From contig JAIRSA010000026.1 in the NCBI GenBank assembly GCA_031255695.1, positions 1 through 11,392 on the forward strand: DNA of 11,392 nucleotides, in the 5' to 3' direction. How positions within the stretch are numbered: position 1 is the stretch's first letter; every line of letters begins with the position of its first letter. The notes below the pieces were generated by a model. The model had not been told where the DNA came from and made no database searches. It worked only from the letters and a program-made list of their open reading frames with translations. This DNA comes from Eubacteriales Family XIII. Incertae Sedis bacterium (GTDB lineage Bacteria; Bacillota; Clostridia; Peptostreptococcales; Anaerovoracaceae). Below are positions 1 through 8,915 of this stretch, piece after piece. The position numbers and the translations under genes are program-made.

Positions 1-2981
1 TCCGCCGGGCGCAGCCCGTAGGCCACAAAGTGGGCGAATGGGCAGCGGGCGTAGCGTTCAAGCCCCGAAGGGCTCAGCCTTATTACTGTGGCAGCGGCTT
101 CAGGCATCCCGGCATCCGAAGCCGCGACAGCCCCAGCGCCCTCGCGCGGCACGCCATCTGGAGCCGCGATGGTCCCAGCGGCTTCAGGCATCCCGGCATC
201 CGAAGCCGCGACAGCCCCAGCGCCCTCGTGCGGCACGCCATCCGGAGCCGCGCCAGTCCCTGGCTCTGCGGCATTTGCCCTCGGCTCTGCGGTGTTTGCC
301 CCCGGCGCTGCGGCGTTTGCGCCGTAGCCGTAAAGGCGCTTCACATATTCGCGCCCTATGCGCTCGCGCCTGTTCGTGAACAGTATGCCCGCTTCTATGG
401 GCTTCAGCTTCTCTGGCGCGTTCTGCCTGAACCAGCCCAGGGCGTTCAGCCACACTGCGTCCGCCAGCGGCGCCCCCAGGGGCGTGACCCCTTCAGCCGC
501 CTGCCCGGCTCGGCCTGGTGGCGCCTGAGCCCCCTCCGGCCCGGCTGGCGCAGGCCTTTCGGCCACCTGCCGGGCTTGCCCTTGTGGCGCCTGCGCCACC
601 GCGTCCGCCGCAGCCGCTTTAGCCACCGGGCCGGCGCGGTCCGCCATCTCTCTGAGGGCGGCTGTGAGATGCACGAGCGCGCCCTCCTTGGCGCCGATCA
701 GCTCCAGCGCCTCGCCGCTGCTGCGCAAGTCCTTACGCACGCCGTTCTCCGGAAACATCTTCCTCAGCTTCTCGAAGATCAGCGAAGGCCGCAGCTCGCC
801 ACCATCCGGGTCTGAGGCCGAATAGCTCATCCACAGGCGCCGATCCACCCTGGAAAGGTTCCTGTATATCGCCAGCTGCTCCTCCTCGGCCCGCAGGGCG
901 TCGAGCTTGCCCACCATCTTCCCGCCCCGGAAAATCCTGGCGCGCTCATCGTCGTTCAGCAGCCCGTCGCCGCTGCCGCTTGCAGGGAGCACGCCGTCGT
1001 TCGCGCCCAGCACGAACAATGTGTCCACCCTCCCGGTCCTGGTCCGCTGCATGGTGCCGATCAGGATCTGGTCATTCGTGGTGGGGATCATGCCTATCTC
1101 TATATTCTCCAGGCCGGCCGCCAGCAGGCCCGAATAGTCCTCCCTGGACAGCTTGGCATCGCCCAGCACGGCGACCATCTGATCGAATATCTCCACGATC
1201 TGCGCCCATACCTGCGACAGCTCGTCAGCCCTTTCGGCATGCCCCGCCTCCCTGAACGTGCCCGCCTGGCATTCCAGCTTCTCCGGCAGCCGCGCCTCAT
1301 CCCGCAGGAAGAGATAGAGCGCCCGCGTCCGCCCCTCCACCGAGCGCAGGCCGGATATCACATCAATAAATTTCATTATATGGGATACTATGGCGCCCCT
1401 CGCCGCGTTGAGCCTCTCAAGCCGGCCGCCGGGGCCGCCTTCCGCCTGCGTCGCGGGGATCTCATATGGGCTGAGCCGTTCGAATTCGCGTGTCCACCCG
1501 CCCTTGCCCCTTATGCGGTATCTCACCGCATATTCGTCAAGCAGCTCGCACTGGGCGGGATCGAGCGGCGACATGCCCGTCTTCATCAGCCTGAGCACAT
1601 CCTCCGTGCGCCAATTGCCGGCCGCTATGTCCATCAAAGCGGCAATATATTCGAGCACGGGGTTGTGGAGCAGGTTCTTCCGCTTGTCCATGAACACTGG
1701 CAGCCCATATTCCGAAAAGACCCGCTTTATGACAGCGCCCCGCTTCTCAAGATCGTTGCAGATAACGGCTATGTCGCGGTACCGGCATCCGCAGTCGCGG
1801 ATCAGGCGCGTTATCTCCGCCGCCGCGCTCTCGGCCTCGGCATAGTAGTTCGCGGCGCTGAGCAATGTCAGTTCAGGAGCCTCCCCCCTGTACACGCTGT
1901 AGGGATAGCTGAACAGCTCCCTCTCTATATGGGAAAGCGCCGGCGGCCTGGCCCGCAGCTCCGCCCCCAGGGCGCAGATGTCATGGACCTCGCAGCGTAT
2001 GCCGCTCTCGCCGGCGCTCGCGCGGAGCGAGGCGATCAGCCTCTGCGTGATCCGGAATACATCGCCGTCCCTATAAAAAGGCGCGGCTTCCGCCCGCGCG
2101 CCCGCCGATGACGCGCCAGCTCCCGCCTGCACACCGACCCTGCGTGCGCCAGCCGATGGCGCAGCGGCTTCCGCCTGTTCGCCCTCCCTGCGCCCGCCAG
2201 CCGATAGCGCAACAGCCCCCGCCTCGCGCCCGCCCGACGATGCCGCGCCAGACCCCGCCCGCGCGCCCGCCGGGGGCACGGACGTGAGCATGATATTGAG
2301 CCCCCTCGCGCAGGAGGCCAGCGCCTTTATTATATCGATGTCTTTAGGGCTGAAATAGTCGAAACCATACATCCAGACGATGCTGTCCCTTACCAGGCGG
2401 GATTTCGGCAGCTTGGCCATGAAGCACATCAGATGCTCCTCGCTGTCCATGTATTTCCCATGCGTCAGGGCTTCGTAGCTGCTGTATATCATGGAGATGT
2501 CGGCGAGCTTCCGTTTCAGCACCGGCTGCCCTTCGCCCTCGCACAGCCCCCTGACATCGTCCGGCGAGATATTGTGCAGCTTCATTTCGGAAATGAGATC
2601 ATTCATCATTTCCGCCAATGCCTTCACCCCTTGCGCCCCGGTGAACGATTCAAGCTCTTCGATCCTCTGCCTGATGATGGCGGAAAGCAGCATATGGCGC
2701 CCGTTGCGCCCTATGGGCACGCGGCCGTCCTCGCCGGCCTCGCCGAACACCCGCTGCCTGAGCCTGGAGAGGCTTATGATCTCAAGCTCCATGAAGCCCT
2801 CATGCCCAAGATAATGAAAAGCGCCGCGCTCAGCCTCCAAAGTGAACTGGTCAGGCACGATAAGCAATATCCTGCCATCCGCGTCACCGGCTTCGCGCAG
2901 CGTCCCAATCCCTTGCCCGACGAGCGAGAACAGGAATGCCTCTTTGTCTATGTCTTCCCTTCCGCAGTAGATATTCAACAT
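1..2981 (-). CDS. addB: AddB, ATP-dependent helicase/nuclease subunit B (3' end outside window)
   Basis: AddB pairs with AddA to process double-strand breaks for RecA-dependent repair. Reading the minus strand from ATG at 2981 gives 993 codons with no stop, so the gene leaves the window at base 1. Visible family signatures are LLIVPDQFT (about residues 39-47), DQILIGTMQRTR followed by FVLGANDGVLP (about 640-666), and near the left edge LERYARCPFAHF. Cys980 in that last motif fits the first of the four Fe-S cluster cysteines. The other three cysteines and the C-terminal nuclease domain would lie beyond the edge. The N-terminus reads CGREDIDKEAF where many AddB proteins have a GxxGSGKT Walker A. 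Three Ala/Pro-rich insertions (about 236-297, 781-835, 885-966) enlarge it. A GGTGGGG ribosome binding site lies 6 bases before the ATG. The gene starts 87 bases after galE, probably in the same operon; addA may follow. Identity is confident; the start is fairly sure. Confidence 0.93.
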   Translation of the reverse strand, partial: MLNIYCGREDIDKEAFLFSLVGQGIGTLREAGDADGRILLIVPDQFTLEAERGAFHYLGHEGFMELEIISLSRLRQRVFGEAGEDGRVPIGRNGRHMLLSAIIRQRIEELESFTGAQGVKALAEMMNDLISEMKLHNISPDDVRGLCEGEGQPVLKRKLADISMIYSSYEALTHGKYMDSEEHLMCFMAKLPKSRLVRDSIVWMYGFDYFSPKDIDIIKALASCARGLNIMLTSVPPAGARAGSGAASSGGREAGAVALSAGGRREGEQAEAAAPSAGARRVGVQAGAGASSAGARAEAAPFYRDGDVFRITQRLIASLRASAGESGIRCEVHDICALGAELRARPPALSHIERELFSYPYSVYRGEAPELTLLSAANYYAEAESAAAEITRLIRDCGCRYRDIAVICNDLEKRGAVIKRVFSEYGLPVFMDKRKNLLHNPVLEYIAALMDIAAGNWRTEDVLRLMKTGMSPLDPAQCELLDEYAVRYRIRGKGGWTREFERLSPYEIPATQAEGGPGGRLERLNAARGAIVSHIMKFIDVISGLRSVEGRTRALYLFLRDEARLPEKLECQAGTFREAGHAERADELSQVWAQIVEIFDQMVAVLGDAKLSREDYSGLLAAGLENIEIGMIPTTNDQILIGTMQRTRTGRVDTLFVLGANDGVLPASGSGDGLLNDDERARIFRGGKMVGKLDALRAEEEQLAIYRNLSRVDRRLWMSYSASDPDGGELRPSLIFEKLRKMFPENGVRKDLRSSGEALELIGAKEGALVHLTAALREMADRAGPVAKAAAADAVAQAPQGQARQVAERPAPAGPEGAQAPPGRAGQAAEGVTPLGAPLADAVWLNALGWFRQNAPEKLKPIEAGILFTNRRERIGREYVKRLYGYGANAAAPGANTAEPRANAAEPGTGAAPDGVPHEGAGAVAASDAGMPEAAGTIAAPDGVPREGAGAVAASDAGMPEAAATVIRLSPSGLERYARCPFAHFVAYGLRPA
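93..260 (-). repeat. 84-base tandem repeat, two copies, inside addB
   Basis: Two head-to-tail copies (93-176 and 177-260) differ at only about five bases. The period is 28 codons, so the addB frame is kept. Each unit encodes an Ala/Gly/Pro-rich segment containing AAPDGVP and ASDAGMPEAA. The repeat lies just before the first Fe-S cysteine of AddB. The near identity suggests a recent duplication. Confidence 0.9.
262..324 (-). repeat. 21-base tandem repeat, three copies, inside addB
   Basis: Three units (262-282, 283-303, 304-324) each encode a seven-residue Ala-rich block of the type ANxAxPG. They directly adjoin the 84-base repeat and belong to the same low-complexity insertion of AddB. The period is a multiple of three, so the frame is kept. 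Confidence 0.85.
500..604 (-). repeat. 66-base imperfect repeat inside addB
   Basis: A segment starting at 500 recurs, diverged, from 566. The period of 66 bases is 22 codons. The protein units begin QAPQGQARQVAE and QAPPGRAGQAAE. The repeat lies in the second Ala/Pro/Gln-rich insertion of AddB (about residues 781-835). Confidence 0.65.
2104..2260 (-). repeat. 48-base imperfect tandem repeat inside addB
   Basis: Units begin at 2104, 2152 and 2200 (period 48 bases, 16 codons), with a shorter diverged unit from 2236. On the coding strand they give Ala/Gly/Arg-rich blocks such as SAGGRREGEQAEA and SAGARRVGVQAGA. The region interrupts the N-terminal helicase-like domain of AddB between LNIMLTSVPP and FYRDGDVFRITQ, probably in a surface loop. 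Confidence 0.75.
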
Positions 2982-3068
2982 GCCAGACCCCACCGCTCAA
3001 ACACTGCTTGCTTTTATGGGCGGCCCTGCCCGCCGCCGCTCCTCTGGCCGGCTGCCCCGCTGCCGGTA
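2982..3068 (-). other. galE-addB intergenic spacer
   Basis: These 87 bases hold no gene. Two short GC hairpins can be drawn on the minus strand (CCGGC/GCCGG and GGCGG/CCGCC), but neither is followed by a T-run, so I see no intrinsic terminator. Read-through from galE into addB is likely. Confidence 0.5.
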
Positions 3069-4094
3069 TTACTCATACCCCCTAGGGTTGTTCTTCTGCC
3101 ATCTCCACGAATCGGCGCACATCTCGTCAATATCGTAGACGGCGCGCCATCCCAGCTCGTTCTTCGCCTTCGACGCGTCCGCGAAGCAGCAGGCGATATC
3201 GCCGGGCCGCCTCGCCACGACCTTGTAGGGTATCTTCTTGCCGCAGGCCTCGGAGAAGGCCTTGATGACCTCCATGACGCTGTAGCCCCTGCCGGCGCCC
3301 AGATTGTAGATCAGGCAGCCCTCGCTCACGCCCCCCTTCTTCCCCGACAGCTTCTTGAGCGCGGCCACATGGCCCCTGGCCAGATCCGTCACATGTATAT
3401 AGTCCCTCACGCCCGTGCCGTCCGGCGTGTCGTAGTCATTGCCGAATACCTTCAGCTCGTCGAGCTTGCCGACGGCCACCTGCGCGATATAGGGGACCAG
3501 ATTGTTCGGGATCCCCCTTGGGTCCTCGCCTATGAGCCCGCTCCTATGCGCACCTATCGGGTTGAAATAGCGCAGCAGCACGGCATTGAAGCTGTGATTC
3601 GCGACCCCGCAGTCCTGTAGGATCCGCTCTATCATCAGCTTGGTGTGCCCATAAGGGTTCGCGGCGCTGAGCGGGTATTCCTCCTTGATCGGCACGATCT
3701 CAGGATCGCCGTATACCGTCGCCGAAGAAGAAAACACAATATTCTTCACGTTGAATTTTTTCATGGCGTTGAGTATAGAGAAGGTACAGCCGAGATTGTT
3801 CATATAGTAGGCCAGTGGCTTCAGCACGCTCTCGCCGACTGCCTTCAGCCCAGCAAAGTGCATGACCGCGTCGATGTCCGGATAATCCCAGAACAGCTTC
3901 TCGGTAGCTTCCACGTCACATAGATCGAGCTTGATGAAATTGGGCCGTTTCCCCGTAATCTCCCCTATCCGGTCAATAGCCTTGCTGCTTGAATTCGAGA
4001 GGTTGTCCGCAACCAGCACGTCATACCCTGCTTCAATCAATTCGACGCATGTATGGCTCCCAATGTAGCCTGCGCCCCCGCTGACCAGTATCAT
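3069..4094 (-). CDS. galE: UDP-glucose 4-epimerase
   Basis: This cytoplasmic NAD-dependent epimerase interconverts UDP-glucose and UDP-galactose in the Leloir pathway and supplies sugars for surface polymers. The 341 residues match the usual family length. The Rossmann motif GGAGYIGSH is at residues 6-14. The catalytic set is visible: Ser124 in FSSSATVYGD, and Tyr148 and Lys152 in NPYGHTK. Downstream are LRYFNPIGAH and the C-terminal RPGDI...ADASKA...LGW block. The residue aligning with E. coli Tyr299, which limits access of N-acetylated sugars, is Cys303, so the enzyme may also convert UDP-GlcNAc to UDP-GalNAc. That is inferred from alignment by eye. The ATG lies 2 bases after the prmC stop and has an AAGGAGA ribosome binding site inside the end of prmC, indicating translational coupling. 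Nearby wall-assembly genes fit a role in polymer precursors. Confidence 0.96.
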   Translation of the reverse strand: MILVSGGAGYIGSHTCVELIEAGYDVLVADNLSNSSSKAIDRIGEITGKRPNFIKLDLCDVEATEKLFWDYPDIDAVMHFAGLKAVGESVLKPLAYYMNNLGCTFSILNAMKKFNVKNIVFSSSATVYGDPEIVPIKEEYPLSAANPYGHTKLMIERILQDCGVANHSFNAVLLRYFNPIGAHRSGLIGEDPRGIPNNLVPYIAQVAVGKLDELKVFGNDYDTPDGTGVRDYIHVTDLARGHVAALKKLSGKKGGVSEGCLIYNLGAGRGYSVMEVIKAFSEACGKKIPYKVVARRPGDIACCFADASKAKNELGWRAVYDIDEMCADSWRWQKNNPRGYE

Positions 4095-4096
4095 AG

Positions 4097-4993
4097 TTAT
4101 CTCTCCTTGCGTTTGTCCTTCAGCCGCGCAGCGATCACCCTGTCACGGCCCCCCAGATCCTTCAATACCTTGATATCCGCGAAATTCTCCTCCATGCCCG
4201 GAAGCTTGGCGACTGCCTCCGCTTGATCATACCCAATCTCTAGAAAAATCATCCCCTTTTTTTTCAAATAAAGATGTGCGCCCTCCAATATCCTCCTGAA
4301 TATGTCAAGCCCGTCTTCCCCGCCGTCGAGCGCTATGGCGGGCTCGTGCTCCCGGATCTCCCGCTGGAGCCCGGCCATGTCCCCGCTCCGTATATACGGC
4401 GGGTTCGATATGATGATATTGAATTTCGCGCCTGCGAAGCCCGGCCTCAGGGCGCTGAACACATCGCTCTCGATGAACTTTATCCTGCCCGCCACGCCCA
4501 CAGCGGCGGCGTTCTTCTTCGCGGCCGCCAAAGCCCCCTGGCTTATGTCCACGGCCGTGGCCTTCAGATCGTCTATATGCCTACACAGGCTAACGGCTAC
4601 CGCGCCGCTCCCGGTCCCGATGTCGAGGGCCTTCCAGCCGCCCGCCGGCGCCTTGGCGCCCTTCATGAAATCGATGGCCGCGGTGGCCAGCGTCTCCGTG
4701 TCCAGCCTAGGTATGAGGACCCGCTCGTCCACCTCGAACCGTATGCCCATGAATTCCTGCCCGCCCGTGATGTATTGGAGCGGCTTCCTGGACGCCCGCG
4801 TGTCGACCAGCTCAAAATACGCCTCGCAGCTTTTTTCAGACAATATGTCGTTCCAGCGGAAAAACAGCTTGCCCCTGTCAAAGCCCATCATAAAGCAGAG
4901 CAGTTCCTCCGCATGCAGCCTACACTCGTCGCAGCCCGCTTCAGACAGGCATGCTTCTGCAATTTTCAGTATTTCCTTGACTTCAAGACTCAT
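4097..4993 (-). CDS. prmC: Peptide chain release factor N5-glutamine methyltransferase
   Basis: PrmC uses S-adenosylmethionine to methylate the glutamine of the GGQ motif in release factors RF1 and RF2, which raises termination efficiency. The sequence has the N-terminal helical release-factor-binding domain (about residues 1-75), the linker motif VLIPRLDTE, the SAM-binding motif LDIGTGSGAVAVSL (about 123-136) and the diagnostic catalytic NPPY (about 197-200) in IIISNPPYIRSGD. With 298 residues it has the normal length. I chose ATG at 4993. A GTG six bases upstream (4999) is in frame, but neither start has a well-spaced ribosome binding site: GGGGTGG sits only about 2 bases before the ATG. 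It follows rho after about 95 bases and nearly touches galE. The rpmE and prfA genes that often accompany rho and prmC in Clostridia are absent here. Confidence 0.95.
   Translation of the reverse strand: MSLEVKEILKIAEACLSEAGCDECRLHAEELLCFMMGFDRGKLFFRWNDILSEKSCEAYFELVDTRASRKPLQYITGGQEFMGIRFEVDERVLIPRLDTETLATAAIDFMKGAKAPAGGWKALDIGTGSGAVAVSLCRHIDDLKATAVDISQGALAAAKKNAAAVGVAGRIKFIESDVFSALRPGFAGAKFNIIISNPPYIRSGDMAGLQREIREHEPAIALDGGEDGLDIFRRILEGAHLYLKKKGMIFLEIGYDQAEAVAKLPGMEENFADIKVLKDLGGRDRVIAARLKDKRKER
4102..4108 (-). promoter_or_regulatory. Ribosome binding site of galE
   Basis: AAGGAGA on the minus strand lies 7 bases before the galE ATG and within the last codons of prmC. It is the strongest such site in the rho-to-addB group and fixes the galE start. 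Confidence 0.85.
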
Positions 4994-5088
4994 TTCCACC
5001 CCGCATCGGCATGCCGCCTGCCGGCCACATCCGCCTACGCAGGCTTCCTGCCGGCACGGGCCTTCCGCCTGATGCCTGCCGCCTGCGC

Positions 5089-7113
<2,025 letters not shown>

Positions 7114-7354
7114 TTTTGCGCCCGTTCAATTCCTTTCATTACATTAAGAAGTTAATTCTATGATTCCGCTCATCTTCCGCCTTCTCCTGCAACAGCGGCT
7201 ATACTGGGCCTGGCAGACCCATGGCATTATGGCTGCGCGCCCGCCGGCCTGGCCGCAAAAACACCCGCGCCTGCCCGGCGCGCCCGCTTTACGCTTGCAG
7301 GCATGCAGAGATAATGCCCAGTCATTGCCGATTACACCAAAGGTATATATCGCG
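7114..7354 (-). other. Intergenic region between LCP gene and rho
   Basis: These 241 bases hold no gene that I can support. Next to the LCP stop is a terminator hairpin (separate entry). Nearer to rho the sequence becomes AT-rich, and TGTAAT at about 7141-7146 on the minus strand could be a -10 box for rho, but no convincing -35 box lies at the right distance. A separate rho promoter here is plausible but not proven. Confidence 0.4.
7257..7282 (-). terminator. Rho-independent terminator after the second LCP gene
   Basis: On the minus strand a perfect six-base-pair stem CGCGCC/GGCGCG encloses a five-base loop (GGGCA) and is followed by GGTGTTTTT. It lies about 70 bases after the LCP stop codon and separates that gene from rho. 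The stem is short but entirely G-C. Confidence 0.6.
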
Positions 7355-8440
7355 CTATTCGGCTGAAACAGCTGAAGTGGAAATCGAGGGTCCTGTCACG
7401 TTCTTTGGATTGAGAGAATAGATCTCCCGCATCATGTCTTCGATCAAGCTGGTCTGTGGGTATACGTAGGGATCATCCGATGCCGTTTTTACCGGCAGCA
7501 CATATGTCGAAATGCTGTCCCCCGACATGCCCACGACTGTCTGCAGCAGATACAGCATCTTGTTCAGCGGCATATCGGATTTTATATTTTCCCGCACTTC
7601 GTCCATAAGGCCTCTCAGATCGGCTTTCAGCGCCTGGCTAAGCGCGGACTTCATGAATTCCTGCTGTGCCTTGACGCGCCCCAAGTCAGCGTCGCGGTAG
7701 CCCTTCCTGTATCTGAGGAATTTCACGGAATCCTTGCCGTCGAGGACCTGCCTGCCCTTTGGTATATTGATGTACAGAGGGGGAGTGTCTTTGGGATCGC
7801 TGTACACCATGTTAAACTCTATGTCCATCGGGACTCCGCCGATGAAATCTATGATATTCTCCACGCCTTCGTCCTCTATCACCGCATAGTAGTTAATAGG
7901 GACGCCCAGGAGGATCTCGCTGACTGCAGTGGCGGTGTTCAGCGGGTCCCGCCTATAGGCGGCGTTGATCTTGTTTTCGGCCGCGCTGTTGTAGCCGCGC
8001 CTATGGTAATAGGTATCGCGCGGGATGGAGACGATGTCCACATGCTGCGCCTCCGTGTCGAAGCTTATCAGCATGATGGTGTCGGTCAGCCCCGATTTCA
8101 CGCCCAGCAGCAGGCAGTTCATGCGCTTCGTATCCGAAAACGCGCTGTAGAACGGGCTGCTTACAGGCACCAGGTTGTCGAAATCCTCTTCGAGCACGAC
8201 AGGCGCCACGGTATATTCGCCGTCGTCGCCTACATCGCTGATGAGGGGGCGGTAATTGCCCATCACGCCCATCAGCGGCGTAAACACGATCGTCAATACT
8301 ATGAACGCAAGCAAAAATGCAGTCCAGAAGACCGTTGCCCTTCCTCCAGGCGGCGACGCATCGCCCTTGTTTTTCAAATCGGTGGACACAGAAGCGCCTG
8401 CCGCATGGCCTGACGCCTTGATGTCGGTTTTTTCATTCAT
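7355..8440 (-). CDS. LytR-CpsA-Psr (LCP) family cell wall polymer ligase, second paralogue
   Basis: LCP proteins sit in the membrane with an extracellular catalytic domain and move undecaprenyl-phosphate-linked polymers (teichoic acids, capsule or other wall glycans) onto peptidoglycan. This 361-residue protein has a short cytoplasmic tail (1-35), one membrane segment (about 36-58, VFWTAFLLAFIVLTIVF) and an LCP domain from about 104. Family motifs are KRMNCLLLGVKSGLTDTIML, SIPRDTYY with Arg141 and Asp142, ENKINAAY, GGVPMDI, LRYRK and DLGRVKAQQEF; the conserved Arg and Asp residues that hold the pyrophosphate are present. It is clearly related to the neighbouring LCP protein but too diverged for a recent duplication. 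No good ribosome binding site precedes the ATG, and the leader appears long. The exact polymer cannot be deduced. Confidence 0.93.
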   Translation of the reverse strand: MNEKTDIKASGHAAGASVSTDLKNKGDASPPGGRATVFWTAFLLAFIVLTIVFTPLMGVMGNYRPLISDVGDDGEYTVAPVVLEEDFDNLVPVSSPFYSAFSDTKRMNCLLLGVKSGLTDTIMLISFDTEAQHVDIVSIPRDTYYHRRGYNSAAENKINAAYRRDPLNTATAVSEILLGVPINYYAVIEDEGVENIIDFIGGVPMDIEFNMVYSDPKDTPPLYINIPKGRQVLDGKDSVKFLRYRKGYRDADLGRVKAQQEFMKSALSQALKADLRGLMDEVRENIKSDMPLNKMLYLLQTVVGMSGDSISTYVLPVKTASDDPYVYPQTSLIEDMMREIYSLNPKNVTGPSISTSAVSAE

Positions 8441-8529
8441 AATGGATTATTTTTTCGGATTTCAAATTTCAGATTCTGCTCCGGCGCAACATGCGCAATC
8501 GCCTAATGCCTGCGCCGCCCCCATGAACG

Positions 8530-8544
8530 CCCGGAAAAACCGGG
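8530..8544 (-). other. Small hairpin in the leader of the second LCP gene
   Basis: CCCGG and CCGGG enclose a five-T loop on the minus strand, about 90 bases before the start codon. No T-run follows, so it is not a standard terminator. It may be chance in GC-rich sequence. Confidence 0.3.
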
Positions 8545-8597
8545 ACAAGCGCCCCTTCGCCTCGTCCGTTCCGCTTGGCCAAAACCTACCTGTCTAT

Positions 8598-8603
8598 ATT
8601 GTA
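8598..8603 (-). promoter_or_regulatory. Possible -10 box for the second LCP gene
   Basis: The minus strand has GGTATACAATATAG here; TACAAT matches five of six bases of the -10 consensus. An AT-rich stretch lies just upstream (about 8625-8660), but no good -35 hexamer sits at 16-18 bases. Transcription from here would give a leader of about 150 bases. Confidence 0.35.
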
Positions 8604-8713
8604 TACCTAGCGCCCAGAAAAAGAAAGGAATTTACAAAATTTTTATATTAATTTTAGATTACAGCCCAAGCACACCACCCAGCGTGCCAACCGCCAACCG
8701 CCGGCCGCCCTGC

Positions 8714-8899
8714 GGAGGGCAGCCACACCGGAGCTGACTTGGAGCGAATCGGCTGCATTTACCGGTTTTGTGAGCAAAGACTTTGGTGAGCTCGGCTCAT
8801 TGTTTGAGCGAAGCGAGTTTGAGCAAGTTCCCAAAGTCTGCGAGCAAAACCGCAGTAAATGCCCGATTAGCGACGGAAGCGCAGTTGTGGCTGCCCTCC
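8714..8899. repeat. 186-base imperfect palindrome, MITE-like or structured-RNA element
   Basis: The left arm (8714-8786) is the reverse complement, with small gaps, of the right arm (8831-8899). The outer 14 bases (ggagggcagccaca) match perfectly; further in, catttac, cggttttg and agactttgg also match. About 50 of 70 positions can pair. The 44-base centre contains further short inverted repeats (gctca/tgagc and ctcg/cgag), so almost the whole element folds into one hairpin. It begins 16 bases after the stop of the first LCP gene. No T-run follows in either direction, and I see no obvious target-site duplication. A miniature inverted-repeat element or an interspersed structured repeat fits best. 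Confidence 0.75.
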
Positions 8900-8915
8900 C
8901 ATACGCTGTCGGCGC

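Larger units (their letters stand above)
8441..8915 (-). other. Intergenic region between the two LCP genes
   Basis: This 475-base gap contains no gene I can support. From the LCP stop at 8916 leftwards it holds a 186-base imperfect palindrome, a GC-rich stretch with a short ccaaccg direct repeat, an AT-rich stretch, a possible -10 box and a leader with one small hairpin. A 63-codon open frame crossing the palindrome is composed mostly of repeat sequence and is not supported. Confidence 0.6.

Noticed and set aside
93..324. CRISPR-like repeat cluster
   Set aside because: Units adjoin without unique spacers, periods are multiples of three, and the region is in frame within addB.
30..815. Plus-strand open frame of 261 codons
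   Set aside because: It lies antisense to addB and its translation is repeat-derived low-complexity sequence. GC-rich codons keep the opposite strand open.
1239..3620. Long plus-strand open frames (290 and 395 codons)
   Set aside because: They are antisense to addB and galE, resemble no family I recognise, and the minus-strand frames carry clear AddB and GalE motifs.
7160..7366. Small plus-strand open frame of 68 codons between the LCP gene and rho
   Set aside because: It spans the terminator hairpin, lacks a ribosome binding site and matches no family.
8643..8834. Small minus-strand open frame of 63 codons
   Set aside because: It crosses half of the palindrome, has no ribosome binding site and no protein-like composition.
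8714..8899. Palindrome as an intrinsic terminator
   Set aside because: No T-run follows either arm, and the arms are far longer than normal terminator stems.
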